DNA of 21,032 nucleotides from Isoetes engelmannii (lineage: Eukaryota; Streptophyta; Lycopodiopsida; Isoetales; Isoetaceae): positions 1 through 21,032 of the forward strand of contig JAANSK020274268.1 of assembly GCA_011763485.2 (NCBI GenBank). Reading direction: 5' to 3'. The position numbers and the translations under genes are program-made. The notes beneath the pieces are model-generated. The model had not been told where the DNA came from and made no database searches. It worked only from the letters and a program-made list of their open reading frames with translations. Of this stretch, positions 10,368 through 19,420 are shown piece after piece (position 1 is the stretch's first letter; every line of letters begins with the position of its first letter).

Positions 10368-10740
10368 AATTTTTGGATTGCCTATAATATTTTAAGTTTG
10401 TGGAAATTTTTCCGGTACAACTACAAACTTTCCCCACCACTGGCAACAGCTTTATCCCTGGAGAATGCGAGGTGAATAGCTATAAGAACTACCTCTCCCC
10501 TGCCAGGGGAAACAATCTAATCCTAGCCCGCCCAACCTTGGGTTGAGTGAATACCTTTTGAAGTGTCACGTCATAACAGAAATGTCACTAACCATATCCG
10601 CCAGATTTATCCCGCAAGAAAAACCATCCATGCAATGGCAGATGTAAAAACAAGTTCACTCAGGATGGGTTGGGCCTTTGGCCAATCTTGCCACTGGCCA
10701 AGATTATTGCGAGCTAACATCACGAAGAGGTAACCTAAAG
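10368..10740. other. Unassigned DNA within the LINE interruption
   Basis: Lies between the AT-rich insert and the upstream RT motif block. It is less AT-rich and contains a short inverted repeat CCCCTGCCAGGGG near 10498. I recognise no coding family; it may be rearranged LINE DNA or a second insertion. Confidence 0.3.
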
Positions 10741-11122
10741 GAGCATGTTTTTTAAAAAGGATCAACTGATGCTGGCATATGCCTTTTTAAAGTCGAGTTG
10801 CAAATAAATTATTCTCTGCTGAGTTTTCTTAGCCCAATGCAGTCCTTCAAACACAGCTGCTATGTTACTGAGAGTACTCCTTGTTAGAAGAAATCCGGAT
10901 TGCACTTCAGAGATGGGCTCCTGCAAAGTGGACTTCAGCTTTTGCATAGGCTTTTGCTATAACTTTATAAAATGATGATAAAAGGATGATGGGGCGCCAG
11001 TCATTAAAAGATCTGAATTCTTTGATCTTAGGAATCAAAGTAATGCATCCAGTGTTCAACCTTTTATCCAAGCAGTTTGCCTCTAAAATATTGCGGTATG
11101 CAGTATATACGAACGGTCCGAT

Positions 11123-11195
11123 CCATTCCCAATTAATTTGGAAAAATTCTATTGGGATACCATCCCAGTTTATTTGGAAAAATCTATTGGAATGC
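11123..11195. repeat. Diverged 37-bp tandem duplication in the LINE
   Basis: Copies begin at 11123 (CCATTCCCAATTAATTTGG) and 11160 (CCATCCCAGTTTATTTGG), just after the PGLDGIP-coding motif, whose DNA supplies the boundary word CCATC. Confidence 0.8.
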
Positions 11196-11580
11196 CATCA
11201 AGTCCTGGAGTCTTATCCCTTGCCAATGAAAACGTGCCATCCTGAATCTCTTGTAGACTTAAGGGACACCCCAACTCCAATCTTTTCTCTTGAGAGATGC
11301 TGGAACGAACTTTAGATAGAAAGAACCAGATCCTCACATCTGTCTCGAAACCTTACTCTTTTTGCTTAAAAAAACCCCTTATAGTGCTCTTAGAGTATTT
11401 GCTTAATTTGATGCAGTTCTTTTGCTATTGCTCCATCCTCCATTTGGAGAGATGGTTAATCTAGCCAAATGTTTTCTTTGCCTTGCTGCTCTGAAGAAGA
11501 ATTAGGTACACCCATCACCTTCTCGTATCCACTTCAAACCTGCTTTAACCTTTGCCTCCCTAACTTTGATAGATTCTTAC

Positions 11581-11697
11581 TATGGAGTTTTGAGCTTGAC
11601 TTTCTAAAGTTTTCAATCCCGTTTCGAAATGTTGCAAGTTTCTTAATACAAAACGAGCTATGTAGTTTTGCTCTTGACTTTCCAATGTTTTCAACTC
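11581..11697. repeat. Diverged repeat at 78-bp spacing in the LINE
   Basis: A 39-bp block at 11581 (TATGGAGTTTTGAGCTTGAC) recurs at 11659 (TATGTAGTTTTGCTCTTGAC). The 78-bp spacing is 26 codons, so this may be an in-frame duplication in the ancestral LINE protein. Confidence 0.65.
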
Positions 11698-11800
11698 ATG
11701 GAAATTACAGCTCCTAGTCTACGCCAAGTCCTTTTGCAAGGCATTCGTCCACAAATACAAAGTTTTATCAATTTCATCCTACTACCACATTTGTCCCGAC

Positions 11801-12481
11801 ATGTCTGACGGATAGGACATGTTATTGTTATCCAAATGAGCGTGGTTGAAGATTAATACCACCTAGCAAATTTGCCCACCATAGCCTTAACGTCCTGCTC
11901 CTCATCGTTACCCATGTTCTTTGTATTCAACCACTCCTTTCAAGACTGTTATATCCCATCACATTTCTGTGGCCCATCTATTGTGGCCATAACAACAACT
12001 GCCAGTACAAAACAGGGGTGTTATGCCCATAACACTCCTCAGTCGGCCCTATTCTTGCCCTTTTTGTAGCATATCTTCATCCCGGCAGGGAGCAGCCACG
12101 AATTGAGAACCTCACAAAACTCTGAGCTTTATATTCGTAGCCTGGAGCATTGAAGGAATAAAAACATGACCTTGGGAACTCCAACAGCAACTCCAGTAAG
12201 AAAAAAGCTCGCTACTCTTTTGAGTATTCTGCAGATTAAAGATTGTATTGTGTTCTTGGAATCAAGCCTCCCACAACGTAAAAGCAAGGTGCCGTAGATT
12301 CTGCCCCGACAATCAATCGCGCCTTTCCACGCGGCAGCAGTTCTTTTCAAGAATGTCGCCCTCAATTTTCGTCCGCGATTCTGCACGACATTCTCATTTC
12401 CACCTGACATTCTTTACTTCAGCCGCTGGATGTGCGAAACGTGGCGCCGAATCTACGACCACCCTGCTTTCACGTTACACC
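11801..12481. other. Intergenic DNA, possibly decayed LINE 5' part, no gene seen
   Basis: No motif of the LINE endonuclease could be found, although the region lies where it would be expected. From about 12280 the base composition becomes more GC- and CpG-rich, leading into the fold-back cluster. Confidence 0.45.
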
Positions 12482-12713
12482 AATGCTCCTCTGCCTTGAA
12501 TTCCGGCGAGTCAGGCAGGCCTCCGCGCTCCGCGCGTCGGCCAGCCTTCCTCGCTAGAATTCAAGGCAGAGGAGCATTCCTATATACGACAAACAGAGTT
12601 GTTACAGTCCAGCCGCGGAGGCCTGCCTGACTCGCCGAAATTCAAGGCAGAGGAGTTACAGTCCAGCCGCGGAGGCCTGCCTGACTCGCCGGAATTCAAG
12701 GCAGAGGAGCATT
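12482..12713. repeat. GC-rich fold-back and tandem repeat cluster
   Basis: A 46-bp arm at 12482-12527 (AATGCTCCTCTGCCTTGAAT...) is exactly inverted at 12668-12713, spacer 140 bp. In addition 12482-12578 is itself an imperfect 97-bp palindrome centred at 12530, with perfect 22-bp outer arms (12482-12503 and 12557-12578). Two 54-bp tandem units (GTTACAGTCCAGCCGCGGAG...) occupy 12601-12654 and 12655-12708 and differ by one base. GCATTCCTRTATACGRCAAAC occurs after both the palindrome and the tandem array. The block is clearly richer in GC than its surroundings. It carries no recognisable coding sequence; it resembles a fold-back element or a rearranged MITE. Confidence 0.9.
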
Positions 12714-12733
12714 CCTGTATACGGCAAACCAAG

Positions 12734-12763
12734 ACGTTAAGGCTGATAACGTTAAGGCTGATA
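12734..12763. repeat. 15-bp tandem duplication
   Basis: ACGTTAAGGCTGATA is present twice in exact tandem, followed by ACGTC. It sits at the right edge of the fold-back cluster. Just after it GCAGAGTTGTTACAGTCCAG at 12773 repeats the word that starts the 54-bp array. Confidence 0.95.
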
Positions 12764-12795
12764 ACGTCCTATGCAGAGTTGTTACAGTCCAGCCG

Positions 12796-13299
12796 TAATA
12801 GGTACAGCCTTGAACTTTCCTGGCCAGATAGCCACTATGCCAATTTTTTTCATGGGCCATAACGACTATGCACAAGATGCCATCCTGTATTGTGCCCACC
12901 AGAACTTTGCTATATCGGTGAATGCAACTTTTCTGAACACCCTTGTGCACGTCCACAGAGCATGGGCAGGGAATAAAACAGTTTAGATTGTTACAACGCT
13001 TGTATCTCAGTTTTAAGCTTCATGTAAGTCGCAACCTGTGGGCACAATACAGGAGTCTCGGACCTAATTGACTCTAGCTTTAGTTTGAGACCCCTTGACT
13101 CATCTCCCTCATGGACAACCATGGAACCCTGTGCTGTAATGTCCCCAGAGATAAAATTAAATGAATATTGCCATCATAAGGACGCAGATAGGACTTAAAA
13201 GACTTTTCTATTAATTTTATAATAACTCAACTTAGTTAAAACGAATCACTTAGTTGGAACAAGATTTTAGTAAGATCGAATCAATCTTTTTAATCCACC
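12796..13299. other. Intergenic DNA between repeat cluster and CCT8, no gene seen
   Basis: No recognisable coding sequence on either strand and no repeat beyond the cluster. AT-rich toward the CCT8 end. Confidence 0.55.
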
Positions 13300-13738
13300 T
13301 CCAGGTATAAATGCACTACCTTGGAAAAAGCTTCAAAAAAGGCCTTCCACGTCTGCAGATCTGATCTGTTACTTGTACTAGAGATTTGCGTCTGCTGTCT
13401 TATCACCATTCTTTACTGAGATGGCTATACATCATGGAGGACAAGATTAACTCCACCAATCATAGATAAATTTAAACCATTAATGATAGTTGATCATTAT
13501 GCACCTGAATTAACGAACAGAACATGTTGGTATTTTCTCCAATCAAGGTATCTTCAAGCTAGTAGCGGAACCTTTAACAGAATGATTGCCTTACAGCTGC
13601 GGAACCTTTAACAGAATGATTGCCTTACAGCAGCTACAGCTTTTTAAGATTCTCTAATATACAAATTCGCAAAGCAAGGACTTCAAATCATTCCCTGCGT
13701 AATGAACAAAATTTAGCAGATGTACTGCACTGAGTACT
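13300..13738 (-). other. CCT8 3' UTR and downstream flank
   Basis: Region downstream of the CCT8 stop on the minus strand. No canonical AATAAA is obvious close to the stop, so the cleavage site is not assigned. It contains a 34-bp tandem duplication at 13565-13632, 107 bp or more past the stop, which may fall inside the 3' UTR. Confidence 0.5.
13565..13632. repeat. 34-bp tandem duplication downstream of CCT8
   Basis: Copies at 13565-13598 and 13599-13632 (GCGGAACCTTTAACAG...) differ only at the last base. A recent event, judging by identity. Confidence 0.95.
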
Positions 13739-16700
13739 TTAGTCTTCTTCTCCATCTGGAGCTGCACCTTTCCTTGGACCCCCTGCTGGCTTGGCCATGA
13801 TGATCTGTATTCAAGACCCGACAATGTATTAATAGAGATCAGAACAGCAAAAATACAAAATAATATAGACATGGAACAGTGGTGTCGCACTAGATAACAT
13901 TATATGTAGAGAGGACTTACAAGACTACAATGCTAAAACTTGTTCAGTTGCTCTATTTGACAAGCTGCTAAGGCTATAAAAAAACTCATATGCATATTTG
14001 ATCATGAGTTATCTCCACTCTATTCCTATTCCAGACATCCATTTTGACTTGAAATTCAGGAAGCTAATCAGCATATACAGATCAATTTGAGCAACTTTCG
14101 GTCTCAACCCATGGGGGAAACTGCATTCTTCAAGGAAAGTTGCAATGCCTCACTTCTGAACTTCTGTTTTGTGTAGCATGGACTGCTGTGCAAATCATAA
14201 GCAGAGAAATGATAGCCAGTCACATGATCATGGCAGAGACTTCCATTTAGCAGTAAAGCCAGAGAACAAAAAGATTTAGGGATGGCTAAGTGCTGATTGA
14301 TCAGAAATGTGTAGCCCCATGCATATCAATTCAGAAGGTCTCTTTCACAAATCAGTTCATATAGTGATCGCCCACGTCAAAAGACCAAGCAAAAATGGCA
14401 TAGAAAAAATATCTGTAACCTCACAATACGGAAGAAATGGATGATAAGAAGCAACAAACACTTCACAAGAAACAATGTAAACAGACGTCATAGTTAGCTA
14501 TCCGACGCCTCAAACAGAATGGACTGTAGTTATATTGGGTGCCCCAAAGCTAGGGTTGAGTAATTGCTATCCAGAGGCACGCAATAGGGTAACAATCATA
14601 ATTCTAGCCTTTAAAGCCAAAAGACAAACGCGATCTCTTACCTGATCCACTTGAAGCACTGTACAGACAGATTTGGCAGCTAATTTTATGGCCCAAAACC
14701 TGATATATGACATGAGAATTAGTGAGATGTACAAAGTTAAAAGAAGGCTTCTTAAAGAAACGCACTTTGTCAAAAACAAATCCCAGACATCTTCTGCAGA
14801 CTCCTTTGAATTTTGTTCTATATCAACACCAGCTTTACTATTTCCAGCTGCATGTGCTGCATACAGCGAAGAAATTATGTCCGTTGAATTTAGACCAGCA
14901 TTTTCAGCTAACGTACGAGGCACAACTTCAAGACTTTGAGCAAACTTTGCTATAGCAAACTGATCCAGCCTGTTCAAAACATCCACAAGTCAAATATTGT
15001 TGGCCAACATGACTTTTCCTGAAGGAAATTCTAGCCCACCCAGTCTCTTTGCTACCAATTTCGTTAAGACGTTTTGCCAATTCAATCTCTGTGGCTCCAG
15101 CACCTGGCACAATGCGGCTATCTTTGCACATAGCCTGCAAATAGGAAGAAGTTTAGTAGCTTCTTCAAAAGGCAAAAAAAAAACATCATTTAACACGAAT
15201 TACCTTATAAGAATTGACTCCATCGTCAACTGCTCTTTCCAGATCATCCAACCTACTATCTGTACTGCCACGTAAGACAACTGTGGACACTAGATTTCCA
15301 CCTGTCTCGTTTTTCACAACCACTACCTGCAGCAGAATTTGTAAAAACTTCCTTACTTTTAAGTGACAAAACGCTCAGATTTCTTAAATCAGCCTTTCAT
15401 AACTATCTTCATTTCATTGATGGCGTATTGAACGCATTTACAATCTATGACTTGACCAAGCAGATAGTTAAAGCAAATCTACTTTTAGGTGAGAAGTCTC
15501 ACCCTTGTACCACCGACTTCTTCGACAGATATGTAATCAGCATAACCCAACTCATCCTGTGTTGGTTGACTTAACTTCACCTGCAATTCATTTCAGTAAT
15601 GCGGTCAACAAAACATGCATGCAAAGTATCCTTACAACCCTCCAAATGTTATTGCAAATAACCTTACCAAGGAGATTGAATTGGTTGTCCTACAGAACCT
15701 TCTCAGCTCAAACTTAGAACTTATTTTTAGCACCATGAGCCTGTCCAAAAATGCCATCAGATAATAGCTTCAAAAAACAAAACAATCACACCGTATCTGC
15801 AAATAAATACAATCGGCCGAAGCACAAAACAAAACAAACCGACATAGTATATGCATGCAGAGTCAAAATAAGAAAAACAGTACTTTTATCTTCGCAAGTA
15901 ATCTTACTTGTAACGATCACAAAAGTGCTGAGCCATTTCCCCAACAGCACCTCCACTCACCACGACCTTTGCACCAGAGTCTGCTACAGATTTAATGAGT
16001 TCTTCAATCTTGGCTTCTTCACTTTTAGCGTAATTCTCTAGCTGCATGGCAGTTGAAAATTAATGAACCGATAACGGAACGACTGCTCAAGAGCATGTGG
16101 ATGAAGCAGAACAGAAAGTCATGCCTGATCTGCACTTTGGATAAGAACAGTGCCCTTTGTCTCAGTTGCTGCAGTATCCACACCCCCACCAAACACTGCA
16201 ACCTGAGAATTTTATTCCAGCATATTACTAGAGCTATTTCATGTATGTGCTACAGACATTTAAATACGAGACAGCAAATAATATACTGCAAATGATGCAC
16301 CAAACTATTGCAGATGTTCATGGCATTACTAATATATGCATTACCTATGCCCACATGCTAACTACCTTATTTAGTGCATACTATTTCCCAGTTTCCAAGT
16401 TGCAACAGATAAATGTTACTGACGTAGTAAGAAGTGATTATTATACATGAACCCTGCAATAGAAACAGCTGTTCGTGATCAAATACCTTGCACTTGGTAG
16501 CATGTTTAACCGTCCCCAATGGCTCAACTTTTAGAACCATACCACGGACAACATATGAATTGTATATACCACCTCCAAGAATCTTTGCAACACGCACGTT
16601 ATCCACATTGAAGTTCTCAGGATTCTTTGGGCAGACCTGAATACATGCCTGGAAGAAGAAAAGAATCAAAACCTTATGCATTTCCAATAAACCTTGTATT

Positions 16701-19291
16701 ATAGTATTTCTTCTGTTCCTTGACTACGTCTTGTCAGCCTTCTTTACTGCAATTGTGCAAATATATACCCATTGTTAATACCAGCTAGAAACTTCATGCC
16801 AATGTCAAGGGTCATTTAGTTTTTCTGTTGGAAAATAATGCGGCATTATAAATCTTGATGTGCAAAATCACAAGACGGGTTTGACCTAAGAATCAATTCT
16901 TCGATGTCCCATCTGCAGAATTCACAATAAAAGAAATTAAATTTGTGACATGCCACAATTTCAAATGTGCACACTTTTAAGCTGCATCAACCAGAGAGTT
17001 TCCAAAGAACCATTCTAGAGGTAGATTGCATGTGCTTGTTCATGGCTGCCAAGGCAAAATCTATTAAAAGCAGAACATTTTGGTGACCATGAACAGACAT
17101 CTTTGCCTTGTGCAATTGCATGAAATATCTTTCCTCATGTCTTTCTGTCTGTCACAAAGCAGCAAATTACCAACAACGGATGAAGAATAAGAACTGGCCT
17201 TTCCTTTACAGTCTTAACTGTCATTTCCCATCAAAATATCTTTCCTCGTGTCTTTCTGTCACAAAGCAGCAAATGACCAACAACAGATGAAGAATAAGAA
17301 CTGGCCTTTCCTTTACAGTCTTAACTGTCATTTCCCATCAAAATATGACTTCTTGCTGAGTGAAGAACATGTTCCTGATTATGATGAATCTTCATGCCTG
17401 ATTGAATAACTTTTGACATTCATCGTGCTCAAAAGAAAACATGAGCCTTTGTTTACTCCGTTCTAGGTCCAAAACGGCATTCATCAAATTACGGAACAAA
17501 GGCAGAAGTGCGATTTTAATGTAGGAACCCGACATGATCAGGTCTACCATCAGATTGATTTGATTCTGTCATTGTCTGTTGGTAGCAGCTATTGTTCTCA
17601 ATCCCTAAAGAGCAGTGCACGTGTGTGCCTGGAATTCCAGCTCTTTTGTGGCAAAAAATTACTTAAAAACAAACTTGCACATCAAATTTCAAGATAGCAA
17701 AAACACAGTGCAGAAAGTTCAATTTTCAACTTCAGGTTCAAAAACCACAAAGCAACAACTTAGGTTTCCCCAAATCAAATACTTGGTCAAAAGATTCATT
17801 CCCTTAGCAACAAGACTTGGTTTCCAGTAGTTAAAAACAGATTGGGTTTAATTCAGCTCAAGAACATGTATTTGCAGGGAGTCATGAAGCACAAGATAAG
17901 CCACACTGGAAGTGCCATATGAGCAAAATATCAAGTCACATTAACGTTAAATCCATCTTATTTGTCAGTATAAGTGACAGCGGATATATCTTCTTATTGA
18001 GAACCATCTTTGTATTTCTTATTGCGTTCTTGTCTATGATTATATCTTTCTGTTTTTGCCTGCTTGTAAGCTTAGTTAGGTGTACAATGTAAGTTAGAAA
18101 AGTATAGATGGATGCACGTGACTTGAGAAGTGAAACGGAAAATACCTCAGCAATTAGAGGACATAAAAAGGCCTCAAGACCGTACTGCTTACTGGCAACT
18201 GCTGATTTCATTCTATGGACAACTTGTTCCTTGTTGCGAACATCAACCGTTTCTGATCCAGGTTCGACCAACTCTTTAAGCAGCTCTAATGCCTGCTCAG
18301 AAGAATAAAACAAGCAAAATTAGAGGGTACTACAAAGCCCAAAGTGACATCATGGGACGAAGGAAAACTTGCAAACATCAACTTATTATTTGCAAATATC
18401 TGAAAGCCAACATTTTGACTTGAAAGTATGTGCAAAACGCTGCATATATTATTAATCATCGAAAACAAGAATTCATAGGTTTGCAGCCAAACCTTTCGTA
18501 CTGCCTTTGTGTATCCAACAATGATTTCACTTGGGTGTAAACCGATTCGTATCAGTTCTTCGGCACCTTGCAGGAGTTCTCCTGCTAGAGATATCACAAG
18601 GTTTGCCCCATCTCCAATCTCTTCTTGTTGAGCTTTACTGGCCATAACAAGCAATTTGGCAGCAGGATGTTGTACTTCCAGCTCATTTAAAATTGTGCCA
18701 GCATCATTTGTAACAAAAAGCTTGTCTAAATGATTTATGACCATTTTGTTCATTCCTGCAACAAAACATAGATAAGGAACTGCCAATATGATTTTCCACA
18801 TCAATGATGTTTGCCAACATTCCACATCAATGATGTTTGCCAACATTCATAATACAATGTCGCCATTTCAGTTAGCTAAAGACGGTGTCGACCGAAGAAC
18901 GTGCAAAATGTTAATTTTTTCAGACAGAACCCCAGGCACGGAGGCTTATCTCTTTAGCTATCGAGCAAAAGAAAAGCCCTAAAACACACAAGATGTCTAT
19001 ACACAACCTTCCTCTATGTTCTAACAGGGTCCCATTACCGGCATCATATATGAGATCGATCACGTAAAATGCAGTCAAGTTTATTAATGCGAGGATGTTT
19101 AGAACCAAAAAAATAAAACAGAAGGAAGGTGGATGCATACCGTTGGGACCGAGAGAGGTCCGTGTAATCTCAGAGAGCTCCTTGCAGGCTTCAATATTTT
19201 TCAGAACGGCTTCATCGAGACCAGAAAGCAAACGATGTCCTTCTTTAAGCATAGACTGAATGCCATAGGGTTGGAGATGGAAGGAAGACAT
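13739..19291 (-). CDS. CCT8: CCT8, T-complex protein 1 subunit theta (13 exons, 543 aa)
   Basis: This gene encodes one of the eight subunits of the cytosolic chaperonin TRiC/CCT, which folds actin, tubulin and other proteins using ATP. In Arabidopsis CCT8 is also known to be needed for cell-to-cell movement of KNOTTED1-type proteins. Exons in coding order: 19141-19291, 18493-18755, 18146-18292, 16487-16648, 16125-16202, 15908-16041, 15668-15740, 15503-15580, 15204-15326, 15040-15134, 14766-14969, 14642-14699, 13739-13804. They sum to 1632 bases with the stop TAA, and all phases agree. The N-terminus (QPYGIQSMLKEG) and TSLGPNGMNKM are typical of the family. The ATP-site motif reads GDGAN (residues 98-102), as in plant theta subunits. 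ERAVDDG lies near residue 397, GAGATE at 414-419, and VDQIIMAKPAGGPR leads into a short acidic tail. The length fits the usual 540-549 residues. The start at 19291 is chosen because it directly precedes the conserved N-terminus. It appears intact; some residues at the exon 7/8 junction diverge from the family. Confidence 0.96.
13805..14641 (-). other. CCT8 intron 12 (837 bp), no gene inside
   Basis: Donor GTAAGAG follows GTGGATCAG, and the acceptor AATACAG precedes ATCATCATGGCC. It separates the VDQ end of exon 12 from the last exon with IIMAKPAGGPR. The interior is AT-rich, with nothing recognisable. Confidence 0.85.
14700..14765 (-). other. CCT8 intron 11 (66 bp, in frame and stop-free)
   Basis: The donor GTGCGT follows ACAAA; the acceptor ATATCAG precedes GTTTTGG. 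Removing it joins DLFLTK to FWAIKLAA, matching the family's length here. The 66 bases are exactly 22 codons and contain no stop in the exon frame, so the exon reads straight through; the extra residues would be hydrophobic (CVSLRSLLLTLYISL...). A CTAAT branch-point-like motif is present. Confidence 0.88.
16042..16124 (-). other. CCT8 intron 5 (83 bp), GC-AG type
   Basis: The exon ends GCAGATCAG and the intron begins GCATGA, so the donor is GC rather than GT. The acceptor is ATGCAG before CTAGAG. Only this boundary joins SADQ to LENYAK in phase, as in other plant CCT8 proteins, so the GC donor is well supported. Confidence 0.85.
16649..18145 (-). other. CCT8 intron 3 (1497 bp), no gene inside
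   Basis: This is the longest intron of CCT8. The donor is GTATTT after GAG; the acceptor is TTCCAG before GCATGTATTC. The interior is AT-rich and carries no coding similarity I can recognise. It contains a 111-bp tandem duplication at 17123-17340. Confidence 0.85.
17123..17340. repeat. 111/107-bp tandem duplication in CCT8 intron 3
   Basis: Copy 1 spans 17123-17233 and copy 2 spans 17234-17340. Copy 2 lacks a 4-bp TCTG step within CTGTCTGTCAC and has a few substitutions. Six bases of a third copy (AAATAT) follow, which suggests slippage or unequal exchange. Confidence 0.95.
18756..19140 (-). other. CCT8 intron 1 (385 bp) with 26-bp tandem duplication
   Basis: Donor GTATGC follows AACG, and the acceptor TTGCAG precedes GAATGAAC; the split codon restores the glycine of PNGM. 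Near its 3' end, at 18794-18845, a 26-bp unit (TTCCACATCAATG...) is present twice in exact tandem. Nothing else recognisable. Confidence 0.85.
18794..18845. repeat. 26-bp exact tandem duplication in CCT8 intron 1
   Basis: Two identical 26-bp copies, 18794-18819 and 18820-18845. Identity suggests a recent event. It lies about 40 bp from the exon 2 acceptor, so it lengthens the branch-point region but does not touch the splice site. Confidence 0.95.
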
Positions 19292-19420
19292 GCTGAGCGT
19301 GGTGCAGTTCCGGCGATCGACCTAACTAGAAGAAAGGGAAAGAATCGAAAGAGTTTTAAGGGTTTAGGCTGGCGTATTTCTTTTCTTTTCTTTAATGCCA
19401 GAAACATCTATAGAAGTTTT
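19292..19420 (-). promoter_or_regulatory. CCT8 5' UTR and proximal promoter with telo-box-like motif
   Basis: Directly upstream of the CCT8 start. On the minus strand the segment reads CCTAAACCCT at 19359-19368, an exact permutation of the plant telomere repeat, called a telo-box when it sits near the start of housekeeping and translation-related plant genes. Between it and the ATG lie pyrimidine-rich tracts typical of plant leaders. A weak TATA-like CTATAG lies at 19408-19413. The transcription start cannot be fixed from sequence. Confidence 0.5.

Larger units (their letters stand above)
9290..11800 (-). mobile_element. L1-like LINE remnant, interrupted and internally deleted
   Basis: On the minus strand the pieces appear in the family's order. 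KWIREGDG (about 11500-11545) matches the region just before the reverse transcriptase. LARDKTPGLDGIP (near 11200) is the RT entry motif. QSGFLLTRSTLSNIAAVFEG and LDFKKAYASIS (10762-10900) are RT motifs. GRGIRQGCPLAPF (9658-9696) is the next RT motif, and GGFGVMDFSLHNKVLVCKFI (9440-9530) is the post-RT region. The FADD catalytic motif and thumb are missing between the last two, where a run of 16 C lies at 9577-9592. The LDFKKAY and QGCPLAP motifs should be about 60 codons apart but are about 1 kb apart, so other DNA sits between them. Many stops and shifts. The 5' endonuclease part was not recognised; ends are approximate. Confidence 0.82.

Noticed and set aside
11469-11717. 82-codon plus-strand open frame
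   Set aside because: It lies antisense to the LINE region that carries KWIREGDG and contains a diverged duplication; a shadow of that element.
12601-12763. Possible CRISPR-like repeats
   Set aside because: Units are directly adjacent with no unique spacers, and the DNA is plant nuclear; these are plain tandem duplications.
12430-12862. Open frames encoding repeated GGLPDSP peptides
   Set aside because: The peptide repeats are only the translation of the 54-bp DNA tandem units in the fold-back cluster; no protein family.
14673-14955. Plus-strand open frames opposite CCT8 exons 11 and 12
   Set aside because: They are mirror images of the conserved CCT8 coding strand; no independent protein character.
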